Of a stretch of 64,000 nucleotides of DNA, positions 9,674-18,140 are shown one piece after another (position 1 is the stretch's first letter; each line of letters begins with the position of its first letter). Origin of the DNA: Fischerella sp. PCC 9431. Its GTDB lineage: Bacteria; Cyanobacteriota; Cyanobacteriia; Cyanobacteriales; Nostocaceae. The DNA is taken from NCBI RefSeq assembly GCF_000447295.1, contig NZ_KE650771.1, positions 2,745,240-2,809,239 of the forward strand, in the 5' to 3' direction. The notes beneath the pieces were generated by a model, which was not told the origin of the DNA, made no database searches, and saw nothing but the letters and a program-made list of their open reading frames with translations. The position numbers and the translations under genes were made by a program.

Positions 9674-10840
9674 ATGCTTCGCAAATATTTTCGTACAATC
9701 TTGCTAGCATGGCGACAGCTGATTAAACAGAAGACTCGTTTGGCGGTAGGGGTGGTGGGTATTGCTTTTGCGAATATCATGATCTGCGCTCAAATGGGGT
9801 TTGAGGCTTCATTATTTAATAGTTCCACCGCACCACAAAGAAGTTTAGATACAGATTTGGTGATGGTGAGTTCCCATTTTAAAAGTGTATATTCAGTCAA
9901 AAGTTTTACCAGGGAACGATTATATCAGGCGTTAGGATTTAAAGGGATAGAGTCAGTAAGTCCGCTTTACATGGGTTACGGAAAATGGAGAAATCCCCAA
10001 ACACGCAGTTTGCAAACTATTCTCGTATTTGGTACAGACCCAAGAACCACTGCATTTAAATTTCCTGAAGTTGAGCAAAACCGCAGTCAGTTGCAAAAAT
10101 TAAATACGGTGTTGTTTGACCAAGGTTCTTTACCAGAGTTTGGCCCCATCGCTGCTTTGTTCCAACAACAAGCAATTCTAGAAACTGAATTAAATGATGT
10201 GAATATCCGGGTTGTGGGTTTATTTACTTTGGGTGCATCATTTGGTGCATATGGAAATGTGATTACCAGTGACTCAACTTTTTTGCATTTATTCTCCAGC
10301 CATCATCCACAGCAGATTGAGATTGGTCTAATTAAATTACAACCAGATGCAAATCCAAAACAAGTAGCCCAAAGTTTAATTAATGATTTACCTGATGATG
10401 TGATGGTTCTAACCAATGAAAAATTTGCTCAGTTAGAAAAAGCTTATTGGGCAAAAACAACTCCAATCGGTTTTGTTTTTGGTTTGGGTGTGATTGTCTC
10501 TTTTATTGTGGGAATTGTGATTGTTTATCAGATTATTTATGCCGATATTGCCGATCATTTGCCACAATATGCGATGCTCAAAGCAATTGGATATAGCGAT
10601 CGCTATTTAATCGTAGTCCTGCTTCAAGAAGCTTTACTTCTAGCTGTATTAGGTTATGTACCAGGATTTATTGTTTCATTAGGACTGTATCAAGTAGCCG
10701 CTAATGCTACTATGCTGCCCATTTTTATGACTATTGATCGCGGTATTACTGTACTTGTTTTAACAATAACGATGTGCATGATTTCAGCAGTTACCACAAT
10801 GCGAAAATTAAATTCTGTTGATCCTGCTGATGTATTTTAA
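9674..10840 (+). CDS. DevC/FtsX-type ABC transporter permease, orphan
   Basis: This 388-residue membrane protein matches the DevC family: N-terminal LAWRQLIKQKTRLAVGVVGIAFANIMI with the first membrane helix, a periplasmic domain (about 45-262), then three C-terminal helices of FtsX type (about 265-290, 315-340, 355-378). DevC works with the ATPase DevA and membrane-fusion protein DevB; in Anabaena the DevBCA exporter helps lay down the heterocyst glycolipid layer. Here no devB or devA is adjacent, so partners must be elsewhere. Which paralogue this is, and whether it serves heterocysts, cannot be told from sequence alone. Confidence 0.85.
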   Translation: MLRKYFRTILLAWRQLIKQKTRLAVGVVGIAFANIMICAQMGFEASLFNSSTAPQRSLDTDLVMVSSHFKSVYSVKSFTRERLYQALGFKGIESVSPLYMGYGKWRNPQTRSLQTILVFGTDPRTTAFKFPEVEQNRSQLQKLNTVLFDQGSLPEFGPIAALFQQQAILETELNDVNIRVVGLFTLGASFGAYGNVITSDSTFLHLFSSHHPQQIEIGLIKLQPDANPKQVAQSLINDLPDDVMVLTNEKFAQLEKAYWAKTTPIGFVFGLGVIVSFIVGIVIVYQIIYADIADHLPQYAMLKAIGYSDRYLIVVLLQEALLLAVLGYVPGFIVSLGLYQVAANATMLPIFMTIDRGITVLVLTITMCMISAVTTMRKLNSVDPADVF

Positions 10841-10945
10841 ATAGTTTGGTCAATGCTCATTGACCAATAACCATTTCGATTTTATAAATAGTATCCTAAA
10901 AAAGCGTATTATTTTTTTCACTTGAAGTTTTTGAGGGAATAAAGC

Positions 10946-11152
10946 ATGACTATTTGGGTAAATGAGCAAATCGATCCATCTGGCTTGATTCATGCCTGTA
11001 TAGCCTGCTGTAATGAATCCCAAGCCCAAGAGTGTCATGAGTCTTTTAAAAAAAACTTGACTGAAACCCAAAAAATAGCAGGTTGGGTAGCACAGTTACG
11101 CACAGTTGATTCCTGGGATGAAGTTCCAGTCAATGCTTTGAAACTAAATTAA
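10946..11152 (+). CDS. Small conserved cyanobacterial protein of unknown function
   Basis: This 68-residue soluble protein begins MTIWVNEQIDPSGLIHACIACCN. It has a CC pair near residue 20 and a third cysteine in QAQECHESF, and ends in SWDEVPVNALKL. The composition is ordinary and it looks like a small cyanobacterial family I have seen as hypothetical. GAGGGAATAAAGC lies upstream as a possible ribosome binding site. No function is assigned. Confidence 0.7.
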   Translation: MTIWVNEQIDPSGLIHACIACCNESQAQECHESFKKNLTETQKIAGWVAQLRTVDSWDEVPVNALKLN

Positions 11153-11343
11153 TTACAGCAGATTTCAACAAGTATGAAGAGAGCGATCGCAATTCGTCAA
11201 CACTCTTCATGGGCGATCGCCCACCAGCACGAATAGAAATCTATTTCCAACTCACAGTCATATCATCTTTTGTCTAGAGTCCAAATAACAAGAAAAATGA
11301 TATAAATCAAAATAATAATAAGCTGCAATCAGGAGGCACTGCC

Positions 11344-11655
11344 ATGTCTGGTTTTATGCAAATAATTAGAAACTTGTTTATTCGCCTAGAAGCTCTTTTC
11401 TCTCAGTTTTTCGGTGCAATCAAAAACATCTTCTCTCAGGTATTTGGTTTTTTCGCTAAGATATTTGGGTTCTCCAAACCTGGCTATTTTTTAGAAAATA
11501 ATGAAGCAACTAGCATCAAATCATCTCAAAGCAAGCAAGTAACCGAGCCAGAGCCAAAGAGTACTCCAGAACCTTCGATTACTGCTCGTCGCCGTCCCGA
11601 TCCCAAAATGGACTATTTCCGCAAGATGGCCGAAGACGTAAATAAAACCTCTTAA
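11344..11655 (+). CDS. Small protein with aromatic amphipathic N-terminus
   Basis: This 103-residue frame has a strong ribosome binding site (CAGGAGG, 7 nt before ATG). The first 50 residues are rich in Phe and Ile with regularly spaced Phe (LFSQFFGAIKNIFSQVFGFFAKIFGF), probably a membrane-surface amphipathic helix rather than a classical span. The rest is polar, Glu/Lys/Pro rich, with RRRPDPKMDYFRKMAEDV near the end. I do not recognise a domain; it resembles small cyanobacterial hypothetical proteins. Confidence 0.65.
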   Translation: MSGFMQIIRNLFIRLEALFSQFFGAIKNIFSQVFGFFAKIFGFSKPGYFLENNEATSIKSSQSKQVTEPEPKSTPEPSITARRRPDPKMDYFRKMAEDVNKTS

Positions 11656-11658
11656 GTT

Positions 11659-11976
11659 ATGGGAATTGGGGATTGGGCATGGGGCATGGGGCATTGGGCA
11701 TTGGGCATTGGGCATTGGGCATGGGGCATGGGGCATGGGGCATGGGGCATTGTGTATTACTTATTCTCCCTTCTCCCTTCTCCCTTCTCCCTTCTCCCTT
11801 CTCCCTTCTCCCTTCTCCCTGCTCCCTGCTCCCTGCTCCCTGCTCCCTGCTCCCTTATCCCTTCTCCCTGCTCCCTGCTCCCTGCTCCCTGCTCCCTGCT
11901 CCCTTATCTCTTCTCCCTTCTCCCTTCTCCCTTCTCCCTTCTCCCTTCTCCCTTCTCCCTTCTCCCTGCTTTCTTG
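11659..11976. repeat. Low-complexity compound array: G-rich then C-rich 7-mers
   Basis: The left part (about 11663-11752) is made of gggcatt/gggcatg units; the right part (about 11764-11970) is dozens of copies of cttctcc and ctgctcc. All frames remain open because no stop arises in the repeats, so long spurious frames appear on both strands. The array ends about 25 bp before the ATG of the next gene. Confidence 0.95.
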
Positions 11977-11998
11977 TCTCCTCACACCTTTGGTAATT

Positions 11999-13537
11999 AT
12001 GAACAATGCAGATGTAGTTGTAATTGGTAGCGGAATTGGTGGTTTGAGTTGTGCAGCATTGCTAGCACGGTATGGCTTTGATGTGATTGTTTGTGAAAGT
12101 CATGCGATCGCTGGTGGTGCTGCTCATGCTTTTGAACGTGATGGATTTAAGTTTGACTCTGGTCCGTCGCTTTATTCTGGACTATCTTACACACCTTCTG
12201 CTAACCCCCTGCGACAAGTACTAGATGCGATCGCAGAAGATCTAAACTGGGTAACTTACGATACATGGGGTTGTTGTTTGCCTGAAGGTGACTTTGACAC
12301 TACTGTCGGTGCTGATCAATTTTGTGAAGTGCTTTCTCGGTTGCGTGGTCAGGATGCTGTAGCCGAGTGGCGTCAACTGCAACGTGTGATGACACCCTTA
12401 GCTCAGGCAGCCGTCGCAATTCCCCCGGCGGCAGTGCGTTATGATTTGGGTGCGACAATCACGGCGGGTCAATTTGCCTTATCTATGGCTCGCCATGCAC
12501 CTCATATCCTCAAGTTGACTGGTGCTTTTAGCCAAATCATGAACGGTGTGGTGCGTGATCCTTTTATTTGTAACTGGCTAGACTTGCTTTGTTTTCTGCT
12601 TTCTGGACTACCTGCAAATGGAACTAGTGCCGCAGAGATGGCATTTATGTTTGCAGATTGGTATCGACCGGGTGTAGTGCTAGATTATCCGGTTGGTGGT
12701 AGTGGTGCGATTGTAGATGCACTAGTACGGGGACTGCAAAAACACGGTGGTCAGTTGATGCTCAATGCTCATGTCGAACAAGTGCTAGTAGAAAATCATC
12801 AGGCTACTGGAGTACGTCTGCGTAATAGCAAGGAAATTCGAGCGCGTCGAGCTGTAATATCGAATGCATCGGTATGGGATACACTGAAATTATTAAAAGA
12901 AACAGCTTTACCAAAATCATTTCAACAACAACGAGCCGAAACACCAGAGTGTGATAGCTTTATGCATCTACATCTGGGTATTGATGCTCAAGGACTACGC
13001 TCAGATTTAGCGTGTCATCACATTATCGTCAACGACTGGGAAAGAGGTGTTACTGCCGATCAAAACGTCGTTGTAGTGTCGATTCCATCTATATTAGATC
13101 CATCACTTGCGCCACCAGGAAAACATGTGATTCACGTTTATACTCCTGGTAACGAACCGTATGCATTGTGGCAAGGAATGAATAGAAATAGCCAAGAATA
13201 TCAGCAACAAAAACAAGCACGGTCAGAGGTGATGTGGCAAGCTTTAGAAAGAATTATCCCTGATGTGCGATCGCGTTGTGATCTGACTCTTGTCGGTACA
13301 CCACTTACCCACGAGCGATTTTTACGCCGTCACCGGGGTTCCTATGGTCCAGCAATTCCCGCCGGAAAAGGTTTCTTTCCAGGTTCCACTACGCCTTTAA
13401 AAGGACTGCTGTGCTGTGGTGACTCAACATTTCCTGGTATTGGGCTACCAGCAGTTGCGGCTAGTGGTATGATTACTGCCAATACACTTGCACCTGTGAG
13501 TAAGCATTTACAAATGCTGCGAGATATTAATTGGTGA
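11999..13537 (+). CDS. FAD-dependent phytoene desaturase/carotenoid isomerase-like oxidoreductase
   Basis: This is a 512-residue flavoprotein from the ATG at 11999; the frame is open further upstream only because of low-complexity repeats. The FAD Rossmann motif VVVIGSGIGGLSCAALLARYG opens the protein, followed by a second conserved GG-containing segment (AIAGGAAHAFERDGFKFDSGPSL) and a C-terminal CGDSTFPGIGLPAVAASG, all typical of the CrtI/CrtISO family. Proteins of this family desaturate or isomerise carotenoids at membranes, though many cyanobacterial paralogues have no proven substrate. No pigment genes are adjacent. Confidence 0.85.
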   Translation: MNNADVVVIGSGIGGLSCAALLARYGFDVIVCESHAIAGGAAHAFERDGFKFDSGPSLYSGLSYTPSANPLRQVLDAIAEDLNWVTYDTWGCCLPEGDFDTTVGADQFCEVLSRLRGQDAVAEWRQLQRVMTPLAQAAVAIPPAAVRYDLGATITAGQFALSMARHAPHILKLTGAFSQIMNGVVRDPFICNWLDLLCFLLSGLPANGTSAAEMAFMFADWYRPGVVLDYPVGGSGAIVDALVRGLQKHGGQLMLNAHVEQVLVENHQATGVRLRNSKEIRARRAVISNASVWDTLKLLKETALPKSFQQQRAETPECDSFMHLHLGIDAQGLRSDLACHHIIVNDWERGVTADQNVVVVSIPSILDPSLAPPGKHVIHVYTPGNEPYALWQGMNRNSQEYQQQKQARSEVMWQALERIIPDVRSRCDLTLVGTPLTHERFLRRHRGSYGPAIPAGKGFFPGSTTPLKGLLCCGDSTFPGIGLPAVAASGMITANTLAPVSKHLQMLRDINW

Positions 13538-13677
13538 TTGGTTGTTGGTAATTGGTAATCGGGATATTACTATGGCTCATGTCCAAGCTTTACATCGTAA
13601 GCAATGAGCCGAATTTGATATAAAATAGACATCTTAAAAAAAAATGTAGAGACGCGCCAATAGCACTGACGACGAGG

Positions 13678-13992
13678 ATCAAAGACTCGTTAATGAGGTT
13701 CAAAGACTCGTTAATGAGGATAAAAGACTCTTTAATGAGGTTCAAAGACTCGTTAATGAGGATAAAAGACTCTTTAATGAGGTTCAAAGACTCGTTAATG
13801 AGGATAAAAGACTCTTTAATGAGGATAAAAGACTCGTTAATGAGGATAAAAGACTCGTTAATGAGGATAAAAGACTCATTAATGAGGATAAAAGACTCGT
13901 TAATGAGGATAAAAGACTCTTTAATGAGGATAAAAGACTCGTTAATGAGGATCAAAGACTCGTTAATGAGGATAAAAGACTCGACGACGAGT
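13678..13992. repeat. 21-bp tandem repeat, about 15 copies, each near-palindromic
   Basis: Fourteen full units (13678 + 21n) and one degenerate unit follow the form AtAAAAGACTCgTTAATGAGG. Each contains CTCgTTAATGAG, a near-perfect 12-bp palindrome that is exact (CTCATTAATGAG) in the copy at about 13876. Variation is confined to three positions (at/tt, a/c, g/t/a). Because 21 is divisible by three and no stop occurs, frames are open on both strands. GACGACGAG flanks both ends. Confidence 0.95.
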
Positions 13993-14216
13993 ATCAAACA
14001 TTCATATCAAGTCCGGCTAATTGATTACGATATTATTCTGACCGATAATTCCTTGATGGTACAAGCCCCCGGATTGATCCGTGGGGTCAATCCAAAATCC
14101 AAAATCGTTCGACTGAGCGCTCACGACGAAGTCTAAAATCCAAAATCGGATGACGCGGTTGGGTATTGATTTTTCCCATTACCAATTACCCATTACCGAC
14201 CTCAACGAATAATATA

Positions 14217-14244
14217 GGGGCGCACGGCTGTGGTTGTGCGCCCC
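14217..14244. terminator. GGGGCGCAC hairpin downstream of hemerythrin gene
   Basis: GGGGCGCAC pairs with GTGCGCCCC over a 10-nt loop, 22 bp beyond the stop of the minus-strand hemerythrin gene. There is no clear T-run. A related GGGG...CCCC hairpin is at 30767-30793, so this may be a dispersed repeat used as a terminator. Confidence 0.5.
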
Positions 14245-14265
14245 TACAAGACATAAACTTATAAA

Positions 14266-15300
14266 TTACTTAGCTGCTTTCTCTTGAATTTTTTGTTTAG
14301 CAGCTTTGAATTGAGTAGCAAGTTGCTCGCTTTCATCGCTAGTCATATTGTTGCGAATCGCAGCAAACATTGTGCTTTCTTCTTGACGAATATGATCGCC
14401 AACAACATCCATGAGCTGTCTAATTTTATCTTTGAATTGAGAAGCAGAGGGATCAATAGCTTTGATTTCTTCTAATCTCCGCTTCATATCTGCTTGCTCA
14501 TCATACAATTCTTGAGTATCGCTTGTACCGTAGAAAGAACGTACTCTTGGGTAGACTACTTCTTCTTCCGCTTCAGCGTGAGCGCTCAAATCTTTATAAA
14601 TTTGACCAAAGTATTCTTGAATCTTTTGGGGATCGTTGCTTGCTAATAATTCAGTGAACAAGGTGTTAACTTTGTTGTGATCCAAGCGAATGACATCTTG
14701 GACGTTCATGTCCTTTTTATCACTACCTTGGGTGACAGCACTACCAACAACACCGCTTAATGCAGCCATTGCATCTTGTACGCGTCCCCAAATACCTTGG
14801 TCTGCATCTTGTCCGGTAAGTTCACGAACACCCAAGATTTCTAAAATACCTTTGAGTTGTTCTTGGTGAGCGCGGTTTTCAAAGTTAATGGTATTTAAGG
14901 GTCCAATGGCCATCATCACATCCGCACCAACTTTTTGTGCTGCTTTGTGAATTGTCAAACCAGACATTACTTGTTGATGCTTTAATAATTCATGCTGAAA
15001 TACTTTTTCATACAGGCTTAATTCAGATCCTTGCATCAATTGGCGAACCTTATTAACCATTTCTGTAACAGTTTTTTCGGGTTCGGCTTGAATGCCATAT
15101 TGGACATTAACTGTTTCCAGAACACCCTTGTTTTTGCGATCATCTTCGATCATTTTCCGAATGCGATCGCGAATTTCGCTATCAGTTATTTCATTTAATA
15201 TCTGTTCTTCATTTTGGATGATTAATTCTTGAATTGCTTTCATATCTGCCAATTTCATGGCAATAGCAGAACGTTTAGTGTCATCTAAAGTGACAACCAT
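14266..15300 (-). CDS. Hemerythrin HHE-domain protein with N-terminal helical domain
   Basis: This 344-residue protein has two all-helical halves. Residues 1 to about 180 resemble a ferritin-like helical bundle (AIQELIIQNEEQIL, KVFQHELLKHQQVMSGL). Residues about 200-325 form a hemerythrin HHE domain: RLDHNKVN, LSAHAEAEEEVVYPRV and VVGDHIRQEESTMF supply the His/Glu ligands of a non-haem di-iron site. Such proteins bind oxygen or iron, or buffer oxidative stress. It is divergent from the DUF2993 gene, with a 266-bp shared upstream region. Confidence 0.87.
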   Translation of the reverse strand: MVVTLDDTKRSAIAMKLADMKAIQELIIQNEEQILNEITDSEIRDRIRKMIEDDRKNKGVLETVNVQYGIQAEPEKTVTEMVNKVRQLMQGSELSLYEKVFQHELLKHQQVMSGLTIHKAAQKVGADVMMAIGPLNTINFENRAHQEQLKGILEILGVRELTGQDADQGIWGRVQDAMAALSGVVGSAVTQGSDKKDMNVQDVIRLDHNKVNTLFTELLASNDPQKIQEYFGQIYKDLSAHAEAEEEVVYPRVRSFYGTSDTQELYDEQADMKRRLEEIKAIDPSASQFKDKIRQLMDVVGDHIRQEESTMFAAIRNNMTSDESEQLATQFKAAKQKIQEKAAK

Positions 15301-15566
15301 GTTGTATTCTCCTCTAAAAATTTTGTTCTCTTTACTTTTCTCAGGTTACATAACAGTTTTAGAGACTACCATCTTTCTTTTGAACGATAACCCCAAAACC
15401 AAGGAAGTAAAAATTTACTTTCTTAGGATAATTTTAAAATTCAAGACATATTTATACTTTGAGATAGATTACTACTAAAATTACACCTACACCGCCGGAT
15501 AGATAAAATTTCCTTGCTACTTTTCTAGATTTACTCAAGGATACTTGAAGGGGAGATTGATTCCTA

Positions 15567-16307
15567 ATGTCTGAAAACCCTGGGCTAGGAGAACAGGCGC
15601 TTGATAAAGCTGTAGAAATGGGTTTATCTAGCCAGTTAGATGAAGTTGAAAATCTGGATGTAAATGTCAAAACTGAACCACTTAACCTAGTCCAAGGACA
15701 GGTAGAAGCAGTCTCTATTGCAGGGGAAGGTTTGGTAATGCAGCAAGAACTCCGCATGGAGAAAATAGAAATGGAAGTCAGTAGCGTTGCTATTAATCCT
15801 CTGAGTGCTGCTTTCGGCAAAATTGAATTAACAAAACCAACAGAAGGCCGTGCATTGGTGATTTTAACCGAAAAGGATATTAACCGTGCCTTTAATTCTG
15901 AATATATCCGTTCTCAACTCCAAAGTCAGAAAATTCATGTTAATGGGCAATTAGTAACAGTTGTGCCACGCAATGTTGAATTTCGCCTACCTGGAGATCA
16001 TAAAGTCGCACTCAATGCGGTTTTATTTTTAAAAGAAAACAACGAGAATCATAACATAGCCTTTTCAGCAATTCCCCGTGTAAGTGAAAACGGAGAAACA
16101 GTGACTTTAGACAATGTTGAGTATAGCAATAGTCAGGAAATGTCCCTGGAACTGACAGAAGCTTTAGTGAATACAACTAGCCGTATTTTGAATTTAAAAA
16201 ACTTTGATTTAGAGGGAATAAACCTAAGAATTAAAAGATTAGAAGTGGAAGTAGGTAAACTCATCCTTAAAGCAGAAGCAAAAGTTGAACAGATCCCTTC
16301 AGCATAA
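15567..16307 (+). CDS. DUF2993 (LmeA-like) protein
   Basis: This 246-residue protein matches DUF2993, beta-rich proteins related to mycobacterial LmeA that bind phospholipid. Characteristic segments are GLGEQALDKAVEMG, an EPLNLVQGQVEAVSIAGEGLVM stretch and VILTEKDINRAFNSEYI near residue 105. No signal peptide is evident, so it may be peripheral to membranes. It is followed 29 nt later by a DUF2231 membrane protein, suggesting a two-gene operon. AAGGGGAG upstream is a good ribosome binding site. Confidence 0.82.
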   Translation: MSENPGLGEQALDKAVEMGLSSQLDEVENLDVNVKTEPLNLVQGQVEAVSIAGEGLVMQQELRMEKIEMEVSSVAINPLSAAFGKIELTKPTEGRALVILTEKDINRAFNSEYIRSQLQSQKIHVNGQLVTVVPRNVEFRLPGDHKVALNAVLFLKENNENHNIAFSAIPRVSENGETVTLDNVEYSNSQEMSLELTEALVNTTSRILNLKNFDLEGINLRIKRLEVEVGKLILKAEAKVEQIPSA

Positions 16308-16336
16308 AGTTACTTCAATTCTTACAAGGTGAAACT

Positions 16337-16879
16337 ATGGATACTCAAGAAAGAAACTCTACACCCTATCCTAATATTCCAGCATTTTTAGAAAGTGATG
16401 ATAGAGAGTTTCGTGATACTGGTGTACCTAGTACTGTGTCAGTTGCAGGTCATCCCATCCATCCAATTCTTGTGCAATTCCCGATTGCATTTCTTGTAGG
16501 GGCTTTGTTAACTGATGCGGTTTTCTGGTTTACAGATGATAGTTTTTGGGCGAGGGGTTCTTTTTGGTTAATCACTGCTGGCTTGGTGGGTGGTGTTGCA
16601 GCAGCCTTAACTGGAATTTTAGATTTCTTGAGAATAGGACGAGTCCGCAAACGTACTGCTGGTTGGGCGCACTTAATTCTAAATGTGAGTGCTTTGGTGC
16701 TGACAATTATCAACCTAGTATTACGTTGGAATAATCCAATATCGGCTGTACTACCTTGGGGACTTGTAATCTCAGTAATTGTAGCTACACTTCTTGGTAT
16801 TTCCGGTTGGTACGGCGGAGAATTGGTCTACCGACACAAAATCTCTGTTATTGGTAACGGTAATCCAGATCAACCATAA
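16337..16879 (+). CDS. DUF2231 membrane protein
   Basis: This 180-residue protein has the DUF2231 hallmark GHPIHPILVQFPIAFLVGALL after a 35-residue soluble N-terminus, then four hydrophobic helices (about residues 40-62, 73-98, 110-130, 138-160) and a conserved ISGWYGGELVYRH end. Family members are inner-membrane proteins of unknown function, often found with cytochrome or redox genes. Here it pairs with DUF2993 upstream. GAAAC before the ATG is a weak ribosome binding site (acaaGGTGaaact). Confidence 0.85.
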   Translation: MDTQERNSTPYPNIPAFLESDDREFRDTGVPSTVSVAGHPIHPILVQFPIAFLVGALLTDAVFWFTDDSFWARGSFWLITAGLVGGVAAALTGILDFLRIGRVRKRTAGWAHLILNVSALVLTIINLVLRWNNPISAVLPWGLVISVIVATLLGISGWYGGELVYRHKISVIGNGNPDQP

Positions 16880-16883
16880 TGAA

Positions 16884-17088
16884 AGGGATCGGGGATTGGG
16901 GACAAGGGGAACACGGAGAATACGGGGGACACGGGAGATAAGGAAGACAAGGCGACAGGGAGAATATTTTTGATAGATTCTCCCTTGTCTCCTACTCTCG
17001 GCGTCTCTCACTCACCGCGTCTCTTCCCATTCCCCTTTCCCCTTTCCCCTTTCCCCTTTCCCCTTTCCCCGATTTCCAATCCCCAATA
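16884..17088. repeat. Low-complexity compound repeat (G-rich left half, C-rich right half)
   Basis: Left side: ggggattggggacaagggg, acacggag and acgggag units. The centre contains agggagaatatttttgata. Right side: gattctcccttg, gcgtctctc and five copies of cccctttcc. The two halves are roughly complementary. The centre resembles the inserts found inside the hybrid kinases at 25915-25935, 28185-28205 and 56310-56335. Confidence 0.85.
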
Positions 17089-17100
17089 TCAGAGAAAATC

Positions 17101-17515
17101 GTGTCAAAAAAAACACAAAGCTTTTATATAGCAGTTTCTTTGCTCATCGTTACAGTGATGGGCTTTTTATTTAAATACTATACTGGCTTTGCTCATAAAT
17201 GGTTCAATGATTATGGTGCTGCTGTTTTCTACGAAATATTTTGGTGTTTATTCGCATTTCTATTTTTCCGTAGCCCAAAAGCTATGATTCAAATTCCTTT
17301 ATGGGTCTTTATCATTACCTGTATATTAGAATTTCTACAACTGTGGCATCCCCCCTTATTAGAGCAGCTCCGGTGCTACTTTAATAGGCAAATTATTGCT
17401 TGGTACAACCTTTGTTTGGTGGGATTTTCCTCATTATGCGATCGGCTGTATTCTAGGTTGGTGGTGGCTGCGGCTATTACAAAGAAAAAGTTATGCAAAT
17501 AAAAGTCAAAGTTAA
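17101..17515 (+). pseudogene. DUF2809 membrane protein, frameshifted near 17371
   Basis: From a GTG at 17101 the frame reads as a DUF2809 membrane protein (FKYYTGFAHKWFNDYGAAVFYEIFWCL...LEFLQLWHPPLLEQLR), then turns to a non-family tail ending at 17502. The +1 frame from about 17372 instead gives ATLIGKLLLGTTFVWWDF and [16 protein letters not shown], the expected DUF2809 ending, with a stop at 17513-17515. One extra base, probably a G in CGGTGCT at 17371-17377, explains this. It is either a recent mutation or a sequence error. The next gene overlaps its end. Confidence 0.8.
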
Positions 17516-17720
17516 ACCAAACTCAAAACTTCAGAAAATCGAAGAAACTAGCGATGGCAGTCTAAATATACATTTAAAATCGCCTCCCGTGGATGGAAAA
17601 GCAAATGAAGAATTAATCAAAGTTTTATCCGAAAAATTTGATGTTGCCAAATCTAGAATTAGAATTAAGTCTGGTGTGTCATCAAGACAAAAACTCATTG
17701 AAATAGACACAGAGTTGTAG
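17493..17720 (+). CDS. DUF167 (YggU) family protein
   Basis: This 75-residue protein is a complete DUF167 domain: VKVKPNSK at the start, then [20 protein letters not shown] and [16 protein letters not shown]. The fold is small alpha/beta; function is unknown. It starts inside the 3' end of the frameshifted DUF2809 gene (23-nt overlap with the restored frame, 10 nt with the shifted frame), so translational coupling is likely in either case. Confidence 0.9.
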   Translation: MQIKVKVKPNSKLQKIEETSDGSLNIHLKSPPVDGKANEELIKVLSEKFDVAKSRIRIKSGVSSRQKLIEIDTEL

Positions 17721-17873
17721 AGCAGAAAAACTCTAAAAGAGAATCAAGCCAGAATAGCAATTATTGTAAAACGTGCGGGTAAGGTAGGTATGATTCACCA
17801 ATCTACTTATAAGTCGGTAATGCGTAGACTACTCTATATATGCCAGATATCACAGGGCGATCGCATGACTGGA

Positions 17874-18045
17874 ACCTGACTTTTCCCGTTATCTTTCTAT
17901 CACAGCGATCGCGATCAAGAGTGCTATCCTAAAAGTCCTATTTTTCCGTTGTTTTATTCTCATTAAACGTCTTTTATCGATAATAGGCTTGTGGACTGAA
18001 ACCCTTACTATATCCATGTTTCCAGACTTAACGGGAAAAGTTAGG
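17874..18045. repeat. Inverted-repeat-bounded segment, possible MITE remnant
   Basis: In the 420-bp gap 17721-18140, CCTgACTTTTCCCGTTA (about 17876-17892) is mirrored by TAACGGGAAAAGTtAGG (about 18028-18044), 16 of 17 bases pairing. GACTGGAAC flanks both ends in direct orientation. The inner ~135 bp hold two GCGATCG-containing sites and no gene. A small non-autonomous element is one reading. Confidence 0.5.
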
Positions 18046-18073
18046 ACTGGAACAACTACCGAAGTACTCTCAT

Positions 18074-18116
18074 AAAAAATTAACTCGTTTTCAAGAGTGA
18101 GCTTAGAAAACGAGTT
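18074..18116 (-). terminator. Rho-independent terminator of the GST gene
   Basis: On the minus strand AACTCGTTTTC pairs with GAAAACGAGTT (11 bp, 13-nt loop) and is followed by AATTTTTT. It lies 25 bp past the stop of the GST gene at 18141. Confidence 0.8.
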
Positions 18117-18140
18117 GGTAGATGCAAACTATAGAAAAGA

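Larger units (their letters stand above)
13538..14265. other. Intergenic region dominated by repeats
   Basis: Besides the 21-bp array (13678-13992) this stretch holds short families such as aaaatccaaaatc (about 14090-14150), attaccaattacccattacc (about 14178) and a 9-bp-stem hairpin at 14217-14244. I see no credible gene. Confidence 0.7.

Noticed and set aside
11659-12030. Long plus- and minus-strand frames rich in SLLPSPF or REKGEGR
   Set aside because: Products of the low-complexity array; the real gene begins at the ATG at 11999.
13678-13992. CRISPR array
   Set aside because: The 21-bp units are directly adjacent without spacers, and no CRISPR-type repeat with 30-40 bp unique spacers exists anywhere in the window.
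13590-14136. Open frames on both strands across the 21-bp repeats (KDSLMRI-type and LINESFI-type heptads)
   Set aside because: They exist only because the 21-bp unit has no stop in those frames; there is no ribosome binding site or natural protein sequence beyond the repeat.
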